Of a stretch of DNA of 64,000 bases, positions 42,710 to 51,763 are shown piece by piece. The notes beneath the pieces are model-generated. The model was not told where the DNA came from. It saw only the letters and a program-made list of their open reading frames with translations, and made no database searches. Source of the DNA: Solobacterium sp. (GTDB lineage: Bacteria > Bacillota_I > Bacilli_A > Erysipelotrichales > Erysipelotrichaceae); contig JAFUGM010000023.1 in assembly GCA_017469355.1 (NCBI GenBank), forward strand, positions 25,594 through 89,593, written 5' to 3'. Position 1 is the first letter of the stretch. Each line of letters begins with the position of its first letter. Made by a program: the position numbers and the translations under genes.

Positions 42710-42736
42710 GGTATTTAACGGTGTTGTTTCTCCTGA

Positions 42737-44878
42737 TTATTTCACCGGTTCATTGAACTCAAATAAGGCACAGCCATAGGAAGCTAGCGGATAGGAGACA
42801 TGGTATTCCTTCCCATCACATTCACCCTTTACTGCCTTAAAGATGACCTGCTTTTCTCCATTTGGATCCACTGCACCATTCTGGTCCAGCAGAAGTTTGT
42901 AGGTGCCCTTGGCCGGAACACCAACCATATAGTCATTCCGTTCCATCGGGGTCATATTTACCACAAATAACAGATTCTTCTTTCCGCTCGTACCACGGCG
43001 GACAAAGGAGAAGATACTGCGGTCACGGTCATCCGCATTGATCCACTCAAACCCATCCCAGGAATCATCCAGTTCATACATTGCCGGATGAGAGCGGTAA
43101 ATATGAAGCAGATCACGCACAAACAGCAGAACACTGCGGTTCAGCGGCTCATCACACAGCCACCAGTCAAGTTCCACATTTTCATCCCATTCATGGTATT
43201 GAGCGAAGTCCTGCCCCATGAACAGCAGTTTCTTTCCCGCATGACCAAACATGAAGAAGTAGCCGCATTTGAGATTAGCGAACTTGTCTACTTCATATCC
43301 GGGCATCTTATTGATCATGGAACACTTCAGATGAACGACTTCATCATGAGAGAGCACCAGAATGAACTTCTCACTTGTCGCATAACTCATCCCAAAGGTC
43401 ATCTTATTGTGATTGTCCTTACGGAAATACGGGTCAAGCTTCATATAGTCAAGGAAGTCATGCATCCAACCCATATTCCACTTATAGGTAAAGCCAAGTC
43501 CATCATCCTCCGGGCGGGTAGTAATCTTGGGCCATGCGGTGGATTCTTCCGCAATGATGATCGTTCCATCCTTGCGGCCCCGAATGACGGAATTCAGATG
43601 CTTGAAGAATTCAATCGCCTCAAGGTTTCCATTTCCGCCGAACTTGTTGGGAACCCATTCCCCTTCCTTTCGGCCATAATCGAGATATAACATGGACGCA
43701 ACCGCATCGACACGTAAGCCGTCGATATGATAATCATCAAACCAGTAAAGTGCATTTCCGATCATGAAGTTCAGAACTTCATTTCTGGAGTAATCAAAGA
43801 TCTTGGTTCCCCAGTCCGGATGTTCACCGCGTTTTGGATCAGAATATTCATAGGTCGGTTTCCCGTCAAAATCCGCAAGACCATGGGCATCTTTCGGGAA
43901 GTGTGCCGGTACCCAGTCAAGAATGACACCGATATTATGCGCATGAAGATAATCCACCAGATACATGAATTCCTTCGGAGTTCCATAACGGGAGGTTGGC
44001 GCATAATAGCCGGTAACCTGGTATCCCCAGGAGCCGTCAAACGGATATTCCGCAATTCCCATCAGTTCGACATGGGTATAACCCATCCACTCACAGTATT
44101 CTGCCAGCTCATGCGCCAGTTCCGTATAGGAAAGGAAACTGTCACGATCGTCCCGATCATGTTTCTTCCAGGAGCCAAGATGCACTTCATAGATGGCCAT
44201 CGGCTGCTGGAATGTACTGGTTTCCGCACGATGTTTCATCCACTTCGCATCATCCCAGTGATATCCATCGATCACTGCTGTACGGCTAGCATTCGCCGGA
44301 CGGACTTCCGCATGGAAGGCATACGGGTCTGCCTTGTAAAGCAGGTCTCCCTCTTCGGTAGTAATCGCATATTTATAGGCTTCGCCTTCACCCATACCTT
44401 CAATGAAACCTTCAAAGATCCCACTGTTTTCCAGTGGCATCATATAGTTAGCTTTGGGATCCCATTGGTTACGGTCACAGACGATGGATACCGCTTTGGC
44501 ATGGGGAGCCCATACCGCAAAGTGCCATCCTTCCTTCCCGTTTAATACAGCAGGATGCGCGCCCATCTTCTGATAGATTTTATAATCGCGTCCTGCTCCG
44601 AAGAGGTACCGGTCATATTCCGTGAGGAATACCGGATCCAGAGTCGGATCACTTGGTGCCTTGACCGGTGCAGCTTTCTTTGCGGTACGCTTCTTTCCGT
44701 CTTTTACCGGTTCGCTGACGACCGGCGCTGCGGCCGGCGCTGCCTTTGTTTTCTTCACAGCCTTTTCAGCCTTTGTTTTCGAGGCCCGTGACTCCTCGGA
44801 CGATTTCACGGTGGATGCGCTGATCGCACGTTTTACCGCCGGTTTTACCGGGGAAGTCCGCTTTGCCTTAACAGCCAT
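42737..44878 (-). CDS. glgB: 1,4-alpha-glucan branching enzyme with Lys/Ala-rich N-terminal extension
   Basis: 713 residues. Makes alpha-1,6 branches in glycogen. The first 75 residues are Lys/Ala/Pro-rich and basic (KKTKAAPAAAPV, KKRTAKKAAPVKAP), like histone H1-type tails, and unrelated to catalysis. Then CBM48 (HFAVWAPHAKAVSIVCDRN near 115) and the GH13 catalytic domain: DWVPAHFPKDAHGLADFDG near 315, GLRVDAVASMLYLDYGR near 390 with the nucleophile Asp, IIAEEST near 440 with the acid Glu, and VLSHDEVVH near 510. AGGAGA lies before the ATG. No other glycogen genes are nearby. A perfect 18-bp palindrome lies in its leader (44910-44927). Confidence 0.94.
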   Translation of the reverse strand: MAVKAKRTSPVKPAVKRAISASTVKSSEESRASKTKAEKAVKKTKAAPAAAPVVSEPVKDGKKRTAKKAAPVKAPSDPTLDPVFLTEYDRYLFGAGRDYKIYQKMGAHPAVLNGKEGWHFAVWAPHAKAVSIVCDRNQWDPKANYMMPLENSGIFEGFIEGMGEGEAYKYAITTEEGDLLYKADPYAFHAEVRPANASRTAVIDGYHWDDAKWMKHRAETSTFQQPMAIYEVHLGSWKKHDRDDRDSFLSYTELAHELAEYCEWMGYTHVELMGIAEYPFDGSWGYQVTGYYAPTSRYGTPKEFMYLVDYLHAHNIGVILDWVPAHFPKDAHGLADFDGKPTYEYSDPKRGEHPDWGTKIFDYSRNEVLNFMIGNALYWFDDYHIDGLRVDAVASMLYLDYGRKEGEWVPNKFGGNGNLEAIEFFKHLNSVIRGRKDGTIIIAEESTAWPKITTRPEDDGLGFTYKWNMGWMHDFLDYMKLDPYFRKDNHNKMTFGMSYATSEKFILVLSHDEVVHLKCSMINKMPGYEVDKFANLKCGYFFMFGHAGKKLLFMGQDFAQYHEWDENVELDWWLCDEPLNRSVLLFVRDLLHIYRSHPAMYELDDSWDGFEWINADDRDRSIFSFVRRGTSGKKNLLFVVNMTPMERNDYMVGVPAKGTYKLLLDQNGAVDPNGEKQVIFKAVKGECDGKEYHVSYPLASYGCALFEFNEPVK

Positions 44879-44909
44879 AGATTGATGTCTCCTTATATTG
44901 TGTTCTCTC

Positions 44910-44927
44910 TATGCATGATCATGCATA
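44910..44927. promoter_or_regulatory. Perfect 18-bp palindrome upstream of glgB
   Basis: TATGCATGATCATGCATA. TATAAT at 44940-44945 (minus) puts it just downstream of the likely transcription start. Half-sites ATGCATG-N2-CATGCAT are shared with 63140-63155. Confidence 0.5.
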
Positions 44928-44997
44928 TGTTCTGCTTCAATTATACGATGAACCGATCTACTTTTAATGAGACATTTTGGTTAAGAAAAACCGGAAG

Positions 44998-45492
44998 TTA
45001 CTCCCGGCAGTATTCATAGGCTTCCCGTGGGTGCCCGTTATCAAGATAAATGACCCCTCTTCGCTCAAATCCCATGGTTTCAAACACATGACGCATCGCC
45101 ACGTTATCAAGATGCGTATCCATACGCAGATGCCCATCCGATTCCTTCATGGCCCACTTCATACAGAAGCGGCCAGCCTTATGGCCAGATCTTGCGGCGA
45201 TGCGGTGAATGACGCCATACGGCTCATCATTCTTCCAGCTTCCTTCATAGATAGTTCGATAGGATGGTTCACAATCCTTCCCATACCAGTACGCAAATAC
45301 CGCAAGAATCTCCCCATCCTCTTCACATACATATCCCTGTCCCAAGCGAATGTCTTCTTCCAGAACTTCTCTTGGCGGCCAGCCGTTATTCCATTGATTC
45401 ATATTTCCAATGGACCGCATGAAAGAGCGGGCTCCTTCATAAATCACAAGCACATCTTCCAGATCTTCCGTTTTCAGTTTCCTGATCCGCAT
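44998..45492 (-). CDS. GNAT-family acetyltransferase
   Basis: 164 residues, single GNAT domain. N-terminal strand MRIRKLKTEDLEDVLVIYEG, acetyl-CoA loop region IHRIAARSGHKAGRFCMKWAM near 95-115, and the late motif NVAMRHVFETMGFERRGVIY near 130. Substrate unknown; similar proteins acetylate small amines or protein N-termini. No spaced ribosome site; an extended -10 (TGT TAGACT) lies 7 nt before the ATG. Divergent from rnhC across 38 bp. Confidence 0.85.
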   Translation of the reverse strand: MRIRKLKTEDLEDVLVIYEGARSFMRSIGNMNQWNNGWPPREVLEEDIRLGQGYVCEEDGEILAVFAYWYGKDCEPSYRTIYEGSWKNDEPYGVIHRIAARSGHKAGRFCMKWAMKESDGHLRMDTHLDNVAMRHVFETMGFERRGVIYLDNGHPREAYEYCRE

Positions 45493-45499
45493 CCTCTAG

Positions 45500-45508
45500 A
45501 GTCTAACA
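45500..45508 (-). promoter_or_regulatory. Extended -10, leaderless promoter of GNAT gene
   Basis: Minus strand TGTTAGACT; the hexamer ends 7 nt before the ATG at 45492. Confidence 0.5.
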
Positions 45509-45514
45509 CACGTA

Positions 45515-45523
45515 TGATACAAT
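45515..45523 (+). promoter_or_regulatory. Extended -10, leaderless promoter of rnhC
   Basis: TGATACAAT (TGN plus TACAAT), hexamer ending 7 nt before the ATG at 45531; the 7 nt contain no ribosome site. Packed within a 38-bp divergent gap with the GNAT promoter. Confidence 0.55.
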
Positions 45524-45530
45524 ACCAGTC

Positions 45531-46379
45531 ATGAGCACCATCACTTTGAAACTGAACCCATCACAGCGCAGGCACCTGTTTGAAACATTAAAGGAAGATC
45601 AGACCAACCCACCCGCTTATGCCGAGTGGCAGGTACGGCCAGAGGGCTGTGTTATTACCAGCTATGAAAGCGGGAAAGTCGTCTTTCAGGGAAAGGATGC
45701 GGAAGTTTATGCCTCCCCATTTCAATCAGTGAGCGAGGTTAAGGTTCCTCAGGCAGGAAGCGATGAAGTCGGCACCGGAGATTATTTCGGTCCGGTATGT
45801 GTTTCTGCATCACTCGTACGAAAAGAAGATATAGACCTGCTTACTTCCCTTGGAGTTAAGGACTCCAAAGCGTTAACAGACGCTGAAATCCGTCATATCG
45901 CACCAGAACTATCAGAATATCTGATTCATACCGTTCTTGTGGTATCACCGAAAAAATACAATCAGGTTCATGCACGTTATAACATGAATGAAATCAAAGC
46001 CTTACTCCATAACCAGGCTTATCTGAACCTGTCCAGGAAGACTTCCCTGCCATCCCTATGCGTAGTGGATCAGTTTGCGGAAGAACCGGTTTATTTCCAC
46101 TATCTGCGCTATGAGAAGGATGTAGTGCGAACCTTACATTTTGAGACAAAGGCAGAGAACAAATATCCTGCGGTCGGAGCCGCTTCCGTTCTTGCCCGAT
46201 ATGCATTTCTACAATATATGGACAAGATGGATGAGGCCTATGACATGCGCTTTGCGAAAGGGTCCGGTTCCCCTGCGGATCGCTCCGCATCGGAATTCGT
46301 ACAGCGTTATGGCATGAAAAAGCTCGGCGAAGTCGCCAAGCTTCATTTCAAGAATACCGAAAAACTGAATCTCAAGTGA
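45531..46379 (+). CDS. rnhC: Ribonuclease HIII
   Basis: 282 residues. Removes RNA from RNA-DNA hybrids; typical of Bacillota. N-terminal TBP-like substrate-binding domain (about 1-75; ITLKLNPSQRRHLFETL, CVITSYESGKVVFQG), then the RNase H domain with acidic residues in GSDEVGTGDYFGPV near 80 (the DEVG motif), GVKDSKALTD near 108, VVDQFAEEPVY near 175 and GAASVLARYAFLQYM near 220. Its terminator starts at the stop codon. Confidence 0.93.
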   Translation: MSTITLKLNPSQRRHLFETLKEDQTNPPAYAEWQVRPEGCVITSYESGKVVFQGKDAEVYASPFQSVSEVKVPQAGSDEVGTGDYFGPVCVSASLVRKEDIDLLTSLGVKDSKALTDAEIRHIAPELSEYLIHTVLVVSPKKYNQVHARYNMNEIKALLHNQAYLNLSRKTSLPSLCVVDQFAEEPVYFHYLRYEKDVVRTLHFETKAENKYPAVGAASVLARYAFLQYMDKMDEAYDMRFAKGSGSPADRSASEFVQRYGMKKLGEVAKLHFKNTEKLNLK

Positions 46380-46401
46380 CGTCCTGGCTCAGGACGTTTT
46401 T
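46379..46401 (+). terminator. Terminator of rnhC
   Basis: ACGTCCTG/CAGGACGT stem with a 3-nt loop, then TTTT; it begins in the rnhC stop codon and overlaps the 3' end of the convergent gene. Confidence 0.85.
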
Positions 46402-46988
46402 GTCAGTTCCCTTGCCAGTGCCTCTGCTTCTTGGCAGGCACGGTTCAGTTCACTTTCAGCGTCAAAGCCCTGTACATCCATTCCAATCGCCGCAACGGGA
46501 ATCACTTCCCCATATCCAAGCATACTTCGAATGGAATCGAGGTAGGAATAGGCCTGATCATCATAGGACTTACTCTTCGCAAAGCCACCGCGGGTTGTAA
46601 GATACACAAACTTCTCCGCCTTACAGAGACCGCTCAGACCATCTTCTCCTGACCCAAAGGTAATTCCATCCACAGAGATGTTTTCGATGTAGATCTTAAA
46701 CAGTGCAGGAAAACTGTAATCCCAATATGGGGCCGCCGCCACAATCAGATCCGCGTCCGCAAACTGATGAGCCAGATCAAACCGTGGATTGGTACGATCA
46801 TCTTCTTCGAGCAGCACCTGTCTTGAATCAAACCATTCATTCACTAATGGCTTAAGATCCATACTGGCTAAGGGAAGTACGGTTACCTCCGCTGTTTCTG
46901 AATTAACACCATGTAAAAATGCATCTAATAACTGCCGGGTGCGGGAGCCGTCCCGCATTGTGCAGTCAAGCACCAGCACCTGCTTCAT
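46389..46988 (-). CDS. NAD(P)H-dependent FMN reductase/flavodoxin-like oxidoreductase
   Basis: 199 residues. Flavodoxin-2/NADPH-FMN reductase fold, similar in layout to AzoR/YwqN-type quinone reductases: DCTMRDGSRTRQLLDAFL at 8-25 (FMN phosphate site), VAAAPYWDYSFPALFKIYIE near 85-104, and TTRGGFAKSK near 135. It follows the nucleoside phosphorylase gene with a 4-nt overlap (ATGA) and an AGGAG 7 nt upstream, so it is the distal gene of the salvage operon. A functional link to nucleosides is not apparent. Confidence 0.82.
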   Translation of the reverse strand: MKQVLVLDCTMRDGSRTRQLLDAFLHGVNSETAEVTVLPLASMDLKPLVNEWFDSRQVLLEEDDRTNPRFDLAHQFADADLIVAAAPYWDYSFPALFKIYIENISVDGITFGSGEDGLSGLCKAEKFVYLTTRGGFAKSKSYDDQAYSYLDSIRSMLGYGEVIPVAAIGMDVQGFDAESELNRACQEAEALARELTKTS

Positions 46989-47713
46989 TGCGTTACTCCT
47001 GTCAACGCTTCCAGGGCACAGAGAATCTCCCGGCGCTCTCCTTCTGCGGTTAAGGCAGCACCATCCGCATAACTGCCGATGGACTCCGAGGTATCCGAAC
47101 CATATACCACAACGTTATTGAGAATCGAAGCGGTACGAATTCCCCGGATTCTTCCTACGGTAAATAAGGCCGCTGTTTCCATATCTGCCCCAAGTACACC
47201 GAATCTGCTCCAATAACGTTCTTCTTCCGCATTGGTATCGATATAGAAGCTTTCATGGCTGTGAACAATTCCGACATGGTTTGCCCAGCCATTCGCTCTG
47301 GCAAAATTAACGCATCCATTCAGAAGATCAAGATCGGGAACGGCAGGATAGCGGATATCCGCATAGGCTTTGGAAGTGCCATCATCCCGCACTGCGCCAG
47401 AGGCAAATACGAGATCACCTAGCCCAATTCCCTTCTGAAGTGCCCCACACGATCCGATGCGAATCATCGAGGTAATTCCGATGTTATGTAATTCTTCGAT
47501 GGCAATCGAGGCAGAACTGCCGCCGATGCCGGTGGAACAGGCAATTAATGGAACATTGTGATAAGTTCCGATAAGACTGCGGAACTCGCGGTTATAGGCA
47601 AGCTCCCTTACATCACTCAGTTCCTTCGCAATGCGGTCAAGACGTGCCGGATCACCAGGGAGTACGGCAGCCTTCGCTGTAGTTTCTTCCAGTTGAATAT
47701 GAGGTTGAATCAT
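46985..47713 (-). CDS. Nucleoside phosphorylase, uridine-phosphorylase-like
   Basis: 242 residues. Phosphorolyses a nucleoside to base and (deoxy)ribose-1-phosphate. PNP_UDP-1 family: VLPGDPARLDRIAKEL near 18, ACSTGIGGSSASIAIEELHN near 60-79, IRIGSCGAL near 85, and LGADMETAALFTV near 176 (nucleoside-binding Glu). The STGIGGxSxSIAxEEL stretch fits uridine phosphorylase better than DeoD, but base specificity is not certain. Start at ATG 47713, one nucleotide after the preceding stop, with GTGAG upstream; the longer frame from 47854 is inside the hydrolase gene. Confidence 0.87.
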   Translation of the reverse strand: MIQPHIQLEETTAKAAVLPGDPARLDRIAKELSDVRELAYNREFRSLIGTYHNVPLIACSTGIGGSSASIAIEELHNIGITSMIRIGSCGALQKGIGLGDLVFASGAVRDDGTSKAYADIRYPAVPDLDLLNGCVNFARANGWANHVGIVHSHESFYIDTNAEEERYWSRFGVLGADMETAALFTVGRIRGIRTASILNNVVVYGSDTSESIGSYADGAALTAEGERREILCALEALTGVTQ

Positions 47714-47714
47714 A

Positions 47715-48662
47715 CTAGTTCTCACTTTCTTCATAGGACGCCAGTGCTTCAAGGATGATTTGAACAAACCGGTCCCGGTCCACATCCAGCACAACTTCGA
47801 CATGTCGGTCTTCAAAATCCTTATCGGTATAAAGATCACTGACCGTATGGCCACGGGTAATCGACCCGCGTGTTTCTACATAGACACCCGCCGTTTCATG
47901 GCGAAACAGTTCCGGTTTTACCGCATAGAGGATCGGACATAAGTCATGTACGACATAGTAGTCCCCGACCCGCTGCTTATACAGTTCACGTGCCGTTTTC
48001 GTGCTGTCCAGAATCAGTTGAGCGGCAGGAGAGTGAAGCTGTTCGATCTTCCTAAAGTCATCTTCATCCAGCCATGCCTGCATCGTCACATCCAGCCCGC
48101 ACATCACAACCGGCACTCCACTGCGGAAGACGACCTCTGCCGCATGTGGGTCAACATAGATGTTGAACTCGGCGCTGGCGGAAGAATTCCCACCGATAAT
48201 CGCTCCGCCCATGATCAATATCCGCTTCAGAAGATGCTTAAGATCGGGATATTTCGTTAACGCAAGTGCCGCATTGGTCTCAGGGCCAATCAGCACCAGT
48301 TCCAATTCTCCCGGATGTGCTTTCGCAGCGGTATAAATCGCATCCCATGCGGGGATGGTTTCTCTTACAGCATTGGAAGAAGGAATTGAAGCACCGCCAA
48401 GCCCATTTTCCCCATGGACATATTCTGCGGTTTCCAGGGGAATGCACATGGGTGCTTCAGCCCCGGGATAAACGGGAATGTCTTCCCTTCCCGCAAGACT
48501 CAGCACATTGCGTGCGTTTTCAAAGGTCAGTGACTCCTTCACATTCCCACAGACGGACGATACTCCGACAACTTCTACGTCATCCAATTGTACGCCAACT
48601 AACAATGCAATCGCATCATCGACACCGGTATCGGTATCAATCCATAACAGATGTCTGCTCAT
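47715..48662 (-). CDS. Inosine/uridine-preferring nucleoside hydrolase (first copy)
   Basis: 315 residues. IUNH family: hydrolyses the N-glycosidic bond of nucleosides with a bound calcium. Calcium motif IDTDTGVDDAIALL at 8-21, VCGNV near 37, LVLIGPETNAALAL near 123 and GGAIIGGNSSASAEFNIYVD near 153 (ribose/Ca site); C-terminal TRGHTVSDL. It overlaps the second hydrolase gene by 4 nt. Two tandem hydrolases probably differ in base preference. Confidence 0.92.
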   Translation of the reverse strand: MSRHLLWIDTDTGVDDAIALLVGVQLDDVEVVGVSSVCGNVKESLTFENARNVLSLAGREDIPVYPGAEAPMCIPLETAEYVHGENGLGGASIPSSNAVRETIPAWDAIYTAAKAHPGELELVLIGPETNAALALTKYPDLKHLLKRILIMGGAIIGGNSSASAEFNIYVDPHAAEVVFRSGVPVVMCGLDVTMQAWLDEDDFRKIEQLHSPAAQLILDSTKTARELYKQRVGDYYVVHDLCPILYAVKPELFRHETAGVYVETRGSITRGHTVSDLYTDKDFEDRHVEVVLDVDRDRFVQIILEALASYEESEN

Positions 48663-49609
48663 AGGTTCACGACCCTTCCATCATACGCATGAAGCGCTTC
48701 ACACAGAAGATCAATATATCGCTTCTGATCGATTTCCATCGCACAGGTGCAGTTAGGTTCATGTTCACCCCAGGAACGGAAGTCCGCTACAGTCATACCG
48801 CGGGTATATTCTCCCTCCAGTTCGATATCCACATAGAGATCCTTTGTCTTGAACAGATCCGGCTTCGCTAACATGAGCACTGCACATGGATCATGAACCG
48901 GTGCTCCTTCATAGCCAATGGCCATGGGATATTGAATGAAGAACTCTACCCATTCTCCCGTTACCTGAGCGACCTGGTTTCCTACCGCCTTGATGCGTGG
49001 GATATCCTCTGGCCGAATCAATGCCTGTTCCGTCACATTCAGCGCAGAAACAAAGAGACGAATTCCGGAATGGAAGACCAGCCAGGCAGCTTCTGGATCT
49101 TCGACGATATTGAACTCTGCGGCCATCGTCCAGTTTCCATAGGTGATTCCTCCGCCCATGATGGAAATCTGCCCGATCTTCTCTTTCAGTTCCGGATAAA
49201 GCATCAGTAACTGTGCCACATTGGTAAGTGGTCCAGTGGAGATGATCGTGACCGGTTCTTCGCTTTCCCGAAGCACCTTCGCCATGAGTTCAACCCCTGT
49301 CCCTTCAAATAACGGCTGATCTGGCTCCGGCATCACCGGTCCATCCAATCCGCTTTCCCCATGCCAGTTGCCGGCAGTCATGACCGGTTCAAGCAGCGGT
49401 TTTACCGCTCCTTTTGCGACTGGGGCATCAATCCCTAACAAGGTGGCAATTCTCCTTGCGTTCCATGTGGTTTTGTCTATGGTCTGGTTTCCGGAGACAC
49501 TGACAACCGCACGGATATCAAAGAGATCCTCATAAGCCTTGGCGAAGACCCAGGCGATCGCATCATCGTGTCCCGGATCCCCGTCCAGTATTACAGGTAT
49601 ACGTGTCAT
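48659..49609 (-). CDS. Inosine/uridine-preferring nucleoside hydrolase (second copy)
   Basis: 316 residues. Same family and motif order as its neighbour: ILDGDPGHDDAIAW at 7-20, VSGNQ near 39, IISTGPLTNVAQLL near 123, GGGITYGNWTMAAEFNIVED near 150, and EYTRGMTVADF near 270. The DxDPGHDDA form fits the RihA/RihB-like branch. It follows the second permease gene by 63 nt that contain a terminator-like hairpin (49626-49654), so its level may be set by read-through. Confidence 0.92.
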   Translation of the reverse strand: MTRIPVILDGDPGHDDAIAWVFAKAYEDLFDIRAVVSVSGNQTIDKTTWNARRIATLLGIDAPVAKGAVKPLLEPVMTAGNWHGESGLDGPVMPEPDQPLFEGTGVELMAKVLRESEEPVTIISTGPLTNVAQLLMLYPELKEKIGQISIMGGGITYGNWTMAAEFNIVEDPEAAWLVFHSGIRLFVSALNVTEQALIRPEDIPRIKAVGNQVAQVTGEWVEFFIQYPMAIGYEGAPVHDPCAVLMLAKPDLFKTKDLYVDIELEGEYTRGMTVADFRSWGEHEPNCTCAMEIDQKRYIDLLCEALHAYDGRVVNL

Positions 49610-49625
49610 AAGATTCCTTTCTCTT

Positions 49626-49654
49626 TTAAAAAACGACCTGCCAATCGGCAGATC
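49626..49654 (-). terminator. Terminator/attenuator between transporter and hydrolase genes
   Basis: GACCTGCC/GGCAGATC stem (one wobble), 4-nt loop, then GTTTTTTAA on the minus strand. Confidence 0.75.
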
Positions 49655-49672
49655 ATTTCGGAAACATTCGTG

Positions 49673-50623
49673 CTACTTCTGAAGTGCTTCGGCCGAATGA
49701 CGCTTCTTTTCGTTGTTTCTCTGAACCACCGCGAAGATGACCAGAGAGATGATTGTAACGATATACGGGATCGGCGCAACGAGGTTGGAGTCAACACCCA
49801 TTGCGGAGATCTTGATGCCAAGGGCCTGCGCAAATCCGAAGATCAGTGCCGCAAACATCGAGCCAAGCGGTTCGCCAGCACCCATAGCCTGTGCAGCCAG
49901 AGCGATAAATCCTCGTCCGGCAACCATGTCGAGGGACCAACCCATCGCATAGTACATGGACATATATGCACCACCGAATCCGGCAAGTACACCGGTAATC
50001 GCGATCGTGATATAACGGATTTTCAGCACGGATACACCGACGGAACTTGCGGCGTTGGGATTTTCACCAACAGAGCGGATATTCAGTCCCAGCGGTGTCC
50101 GATACAGCAGTACCCAGGTCAGCCATACTAACAGGAATGCAAGATAGGTCAGAATGGAATGTCCGGAAATCACCTTTCCAAGTACCGGAATCGACGAAAT
50201 TAACGGAATATTCCAGCTGGGAATCTGTAATGACTTGGTAATTAAGGAAGTCGTTGAGGCAAGGGATTTTCCTTCGGTTGCCTGGGTGATGACCTTAACC
50301 AGGAACAGCGTTCCGCCTGAACCGATCATATTGACCGCAGTACCGGTCAGAATGATATCGGTTTTCAGGTTGAATGCGAAGAATCCCATCAATAATGCCA
50401 CACCACAGCCAACAATCAATGCGATCAGTAATCCGATGAACCAGCTCTGCGTCCAATAAGCAGTTAAGGAGCCAAACAGCGCTGAGATCATCATGATACC
50501 TTCAAGACCGATGTTGGATACACCGCCTTTTTCACCGATTACTGCAGCGAGTGTCGCAAACAGAATCGGAGTAGCGATACGGAAAATGGAGAAGAAGAAG
50601 TCCGTTGTAAAGATCGTAACCAT
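49673..50623 (-). CDS. Nucleoside ABC transporter permease (NupQ/YufQ-like)
   Basis: 316 residues, about 8-9 membrane segments. BPD_transp_2 family: FRIATPILFATLAAVIGEKG near 12, SNIGLEGIMMISA near 35, TPLGLNIRSVGENPNAASSV near 170 (the EAA-like loop), then GFGGAYMSMYYAMGWS. Second permease of the BMP-type nucleoside importer. It starts 3 nt after the first permease gene, with GGAGG upstream. Confidence 0.9.
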   Translation of the reverse strand: MVTIFTTDFFFSIFRIATPILFATLAAVIGEKGGVSNIGLEGIMMISALFGSLTAYWTQSWFIGLLIALIVGCGVALLMGFFAFNLKTDIILTGTAVNMIGSGGTLFLVKVITQATEGKSLASTTSLITKSLQIPSWNIPLISSIPVLGKVISGHSILTYLAFLLVWLTWVLLYRTPLGLNIRSVGENPNAASSVGVSVLKIRYITIAITGVLAGFGGAYMSMYYAMGWSLDMVAGRGFIALAAQAMGAGEPLGSMFAALIFGFAQALGIKISAMGVDSNLVAPIPYIVTIISLVIFAVVQRNNEKKRHSAEALQK

Positions 50624-50626
50624 ACG

Positions 50627-51763
50627 TTAATTCGAACCTCCTTCCGCTGCCTTTGCGGCGGCAATCTCTTCCTGCGCGCTTTGTACAACCAGTTTCTGCC
50701 GGTAGCCGGAAAGGAACTGTTTTGCGGCGAAGAAGATGAAGATGACTGCCTGAATAATGGAAATTAACTGCGCAGGTACACCCGCATTGGTCGCCATGAG
50801 CGTGCATCCCTTTGTAAGATAGGACATGAAGAATGCGGCCAGCGGTACAAATGCAGGGTTATTTCCAGCCAGGATAGCGACGGTAATACCCGTCCATCCA
50901 TATCCAGGAAGTGAGGACCAGTTGTATTCGGTATAACGGCCAAGAGTTTCAATACCGCCGCCCATACCGGCAAGAATACCACCGATCACCTGAGAAAGAA
51001 CGATGATGAGGAAGGTGTTCATTCCGGAGTACTTCGTAAAGTCAGCGTTGATACCGGCCATACGAATACTGTATCCCCAACGGGTCCGATACATGAACAG
51101 CCATACCAGAATCACACATACGATTCCTACTGCCCATCCCCAGGAAAGACGTGAACCATTATCAATCATCTGCGGCAGTAATGCATTGGATTGATACGGG
51201 TAGGTCTGCGTAATACCCTTAGAGGTATCAGCCAGATAGGAATTCATCAGGTAGTTGATGAAATACATGACGACATAGTTCAGCATCAGAGAGTTAACCA
51301 TTTCACTGACACCGAGCTTTGCCTTGAGAACGGAAGGAATCAACATCATAACTCCTACCGAAAGCGCACCGATCGCTATAGCAACAATCGGAAGCAGCGG
51401 TCCGGGAATCTTGACGTAGATCGCCACCAGCGAGGTAACAAACGCACCCAGCATGATTCCGCCTTCTGCACCAAGGTTAAACTGGTTAGCAGAGAACATG
51501 ACGCAGGTCGCAAGTCCGGTAAACAGAATCGGAATCATACCGGCCAGAACATCACAGAAGTTCTTGAGAGAGAACGAACCGTTCTTACGGAACATCGGGC
51601 TGATCAGCATTTCACGCAGCGCCGCAAACGAGTTGGACATCTTTGCGCCGAAGGTATTTCCCTGAGCAGATACGATGATCAGAAGAAATGCGACTAATAA
51701 CGCAATGCCAAGTGCCGCAGCACCACGGATCAGGGTGAATTTCAGACTGTTCTTTTTATTCAT
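50627..51763 (-). CDS. Nucleoside ABC transporter permease (NupP/YufP-like)
   Basis: 378 residues, about 9-10 membrane segments, BPD_transp_2 family: ANQFNLGAEGGIMLGAFVTS near 90, ISEMVNSLMLNYV-like segment (VSEMVNSLMLNYVVMYF) near 155, RTRWGYSIRMAGINADFTKY near 225 (cytosolic coupling loop), and GMGGGIETLGRY near 265. Its ATG overlaps the ATPase stop by 8 nt; AGGAGG lies 7 nt upstream. Confidence 0.9.
   Translation of the reverse strand: MNKKNSLKFTLIRGAAALGIALLVAFLLIIVSAQGNTFGAKMSNSFAALREMLISPMFRKNGSFSLKNFCDVLAGMIPILFTGLATCVMFSANQFNLGAEGGIMLGAFVTSLVAIYVKIPGPLLPIVAIAIGALSVGVMMLIPSVLKAKLGVSEMVNSLMLNYVVMYFINYLMNSYLADTSKGITQTYPYQSNALLPQMIDNGSRLSWGWAVGIVCVILVWLFMYRTRWGYSIRMAGINADFTKYSGMNTFLIIVLSQVIGGILAGMGGGIETLGRYTEYNWSSLPGYGWTGITVAILAGNNPAFVPLAAFFMSYLTKGCTLMATNAGVPAQLISIIQAVIFIFFAAKQFLSGYRQKLVVQSAQEEIAAAKAAEGGSN

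Noticed and set aside
47714..47854. Longer N-terminus of the nucleoside phosphorylase
   Set aside because: The extra codons lie inside the upstream hydrolase gene; family alignment starts at MIQPHIQL and a ribosome site precedes that ATG.
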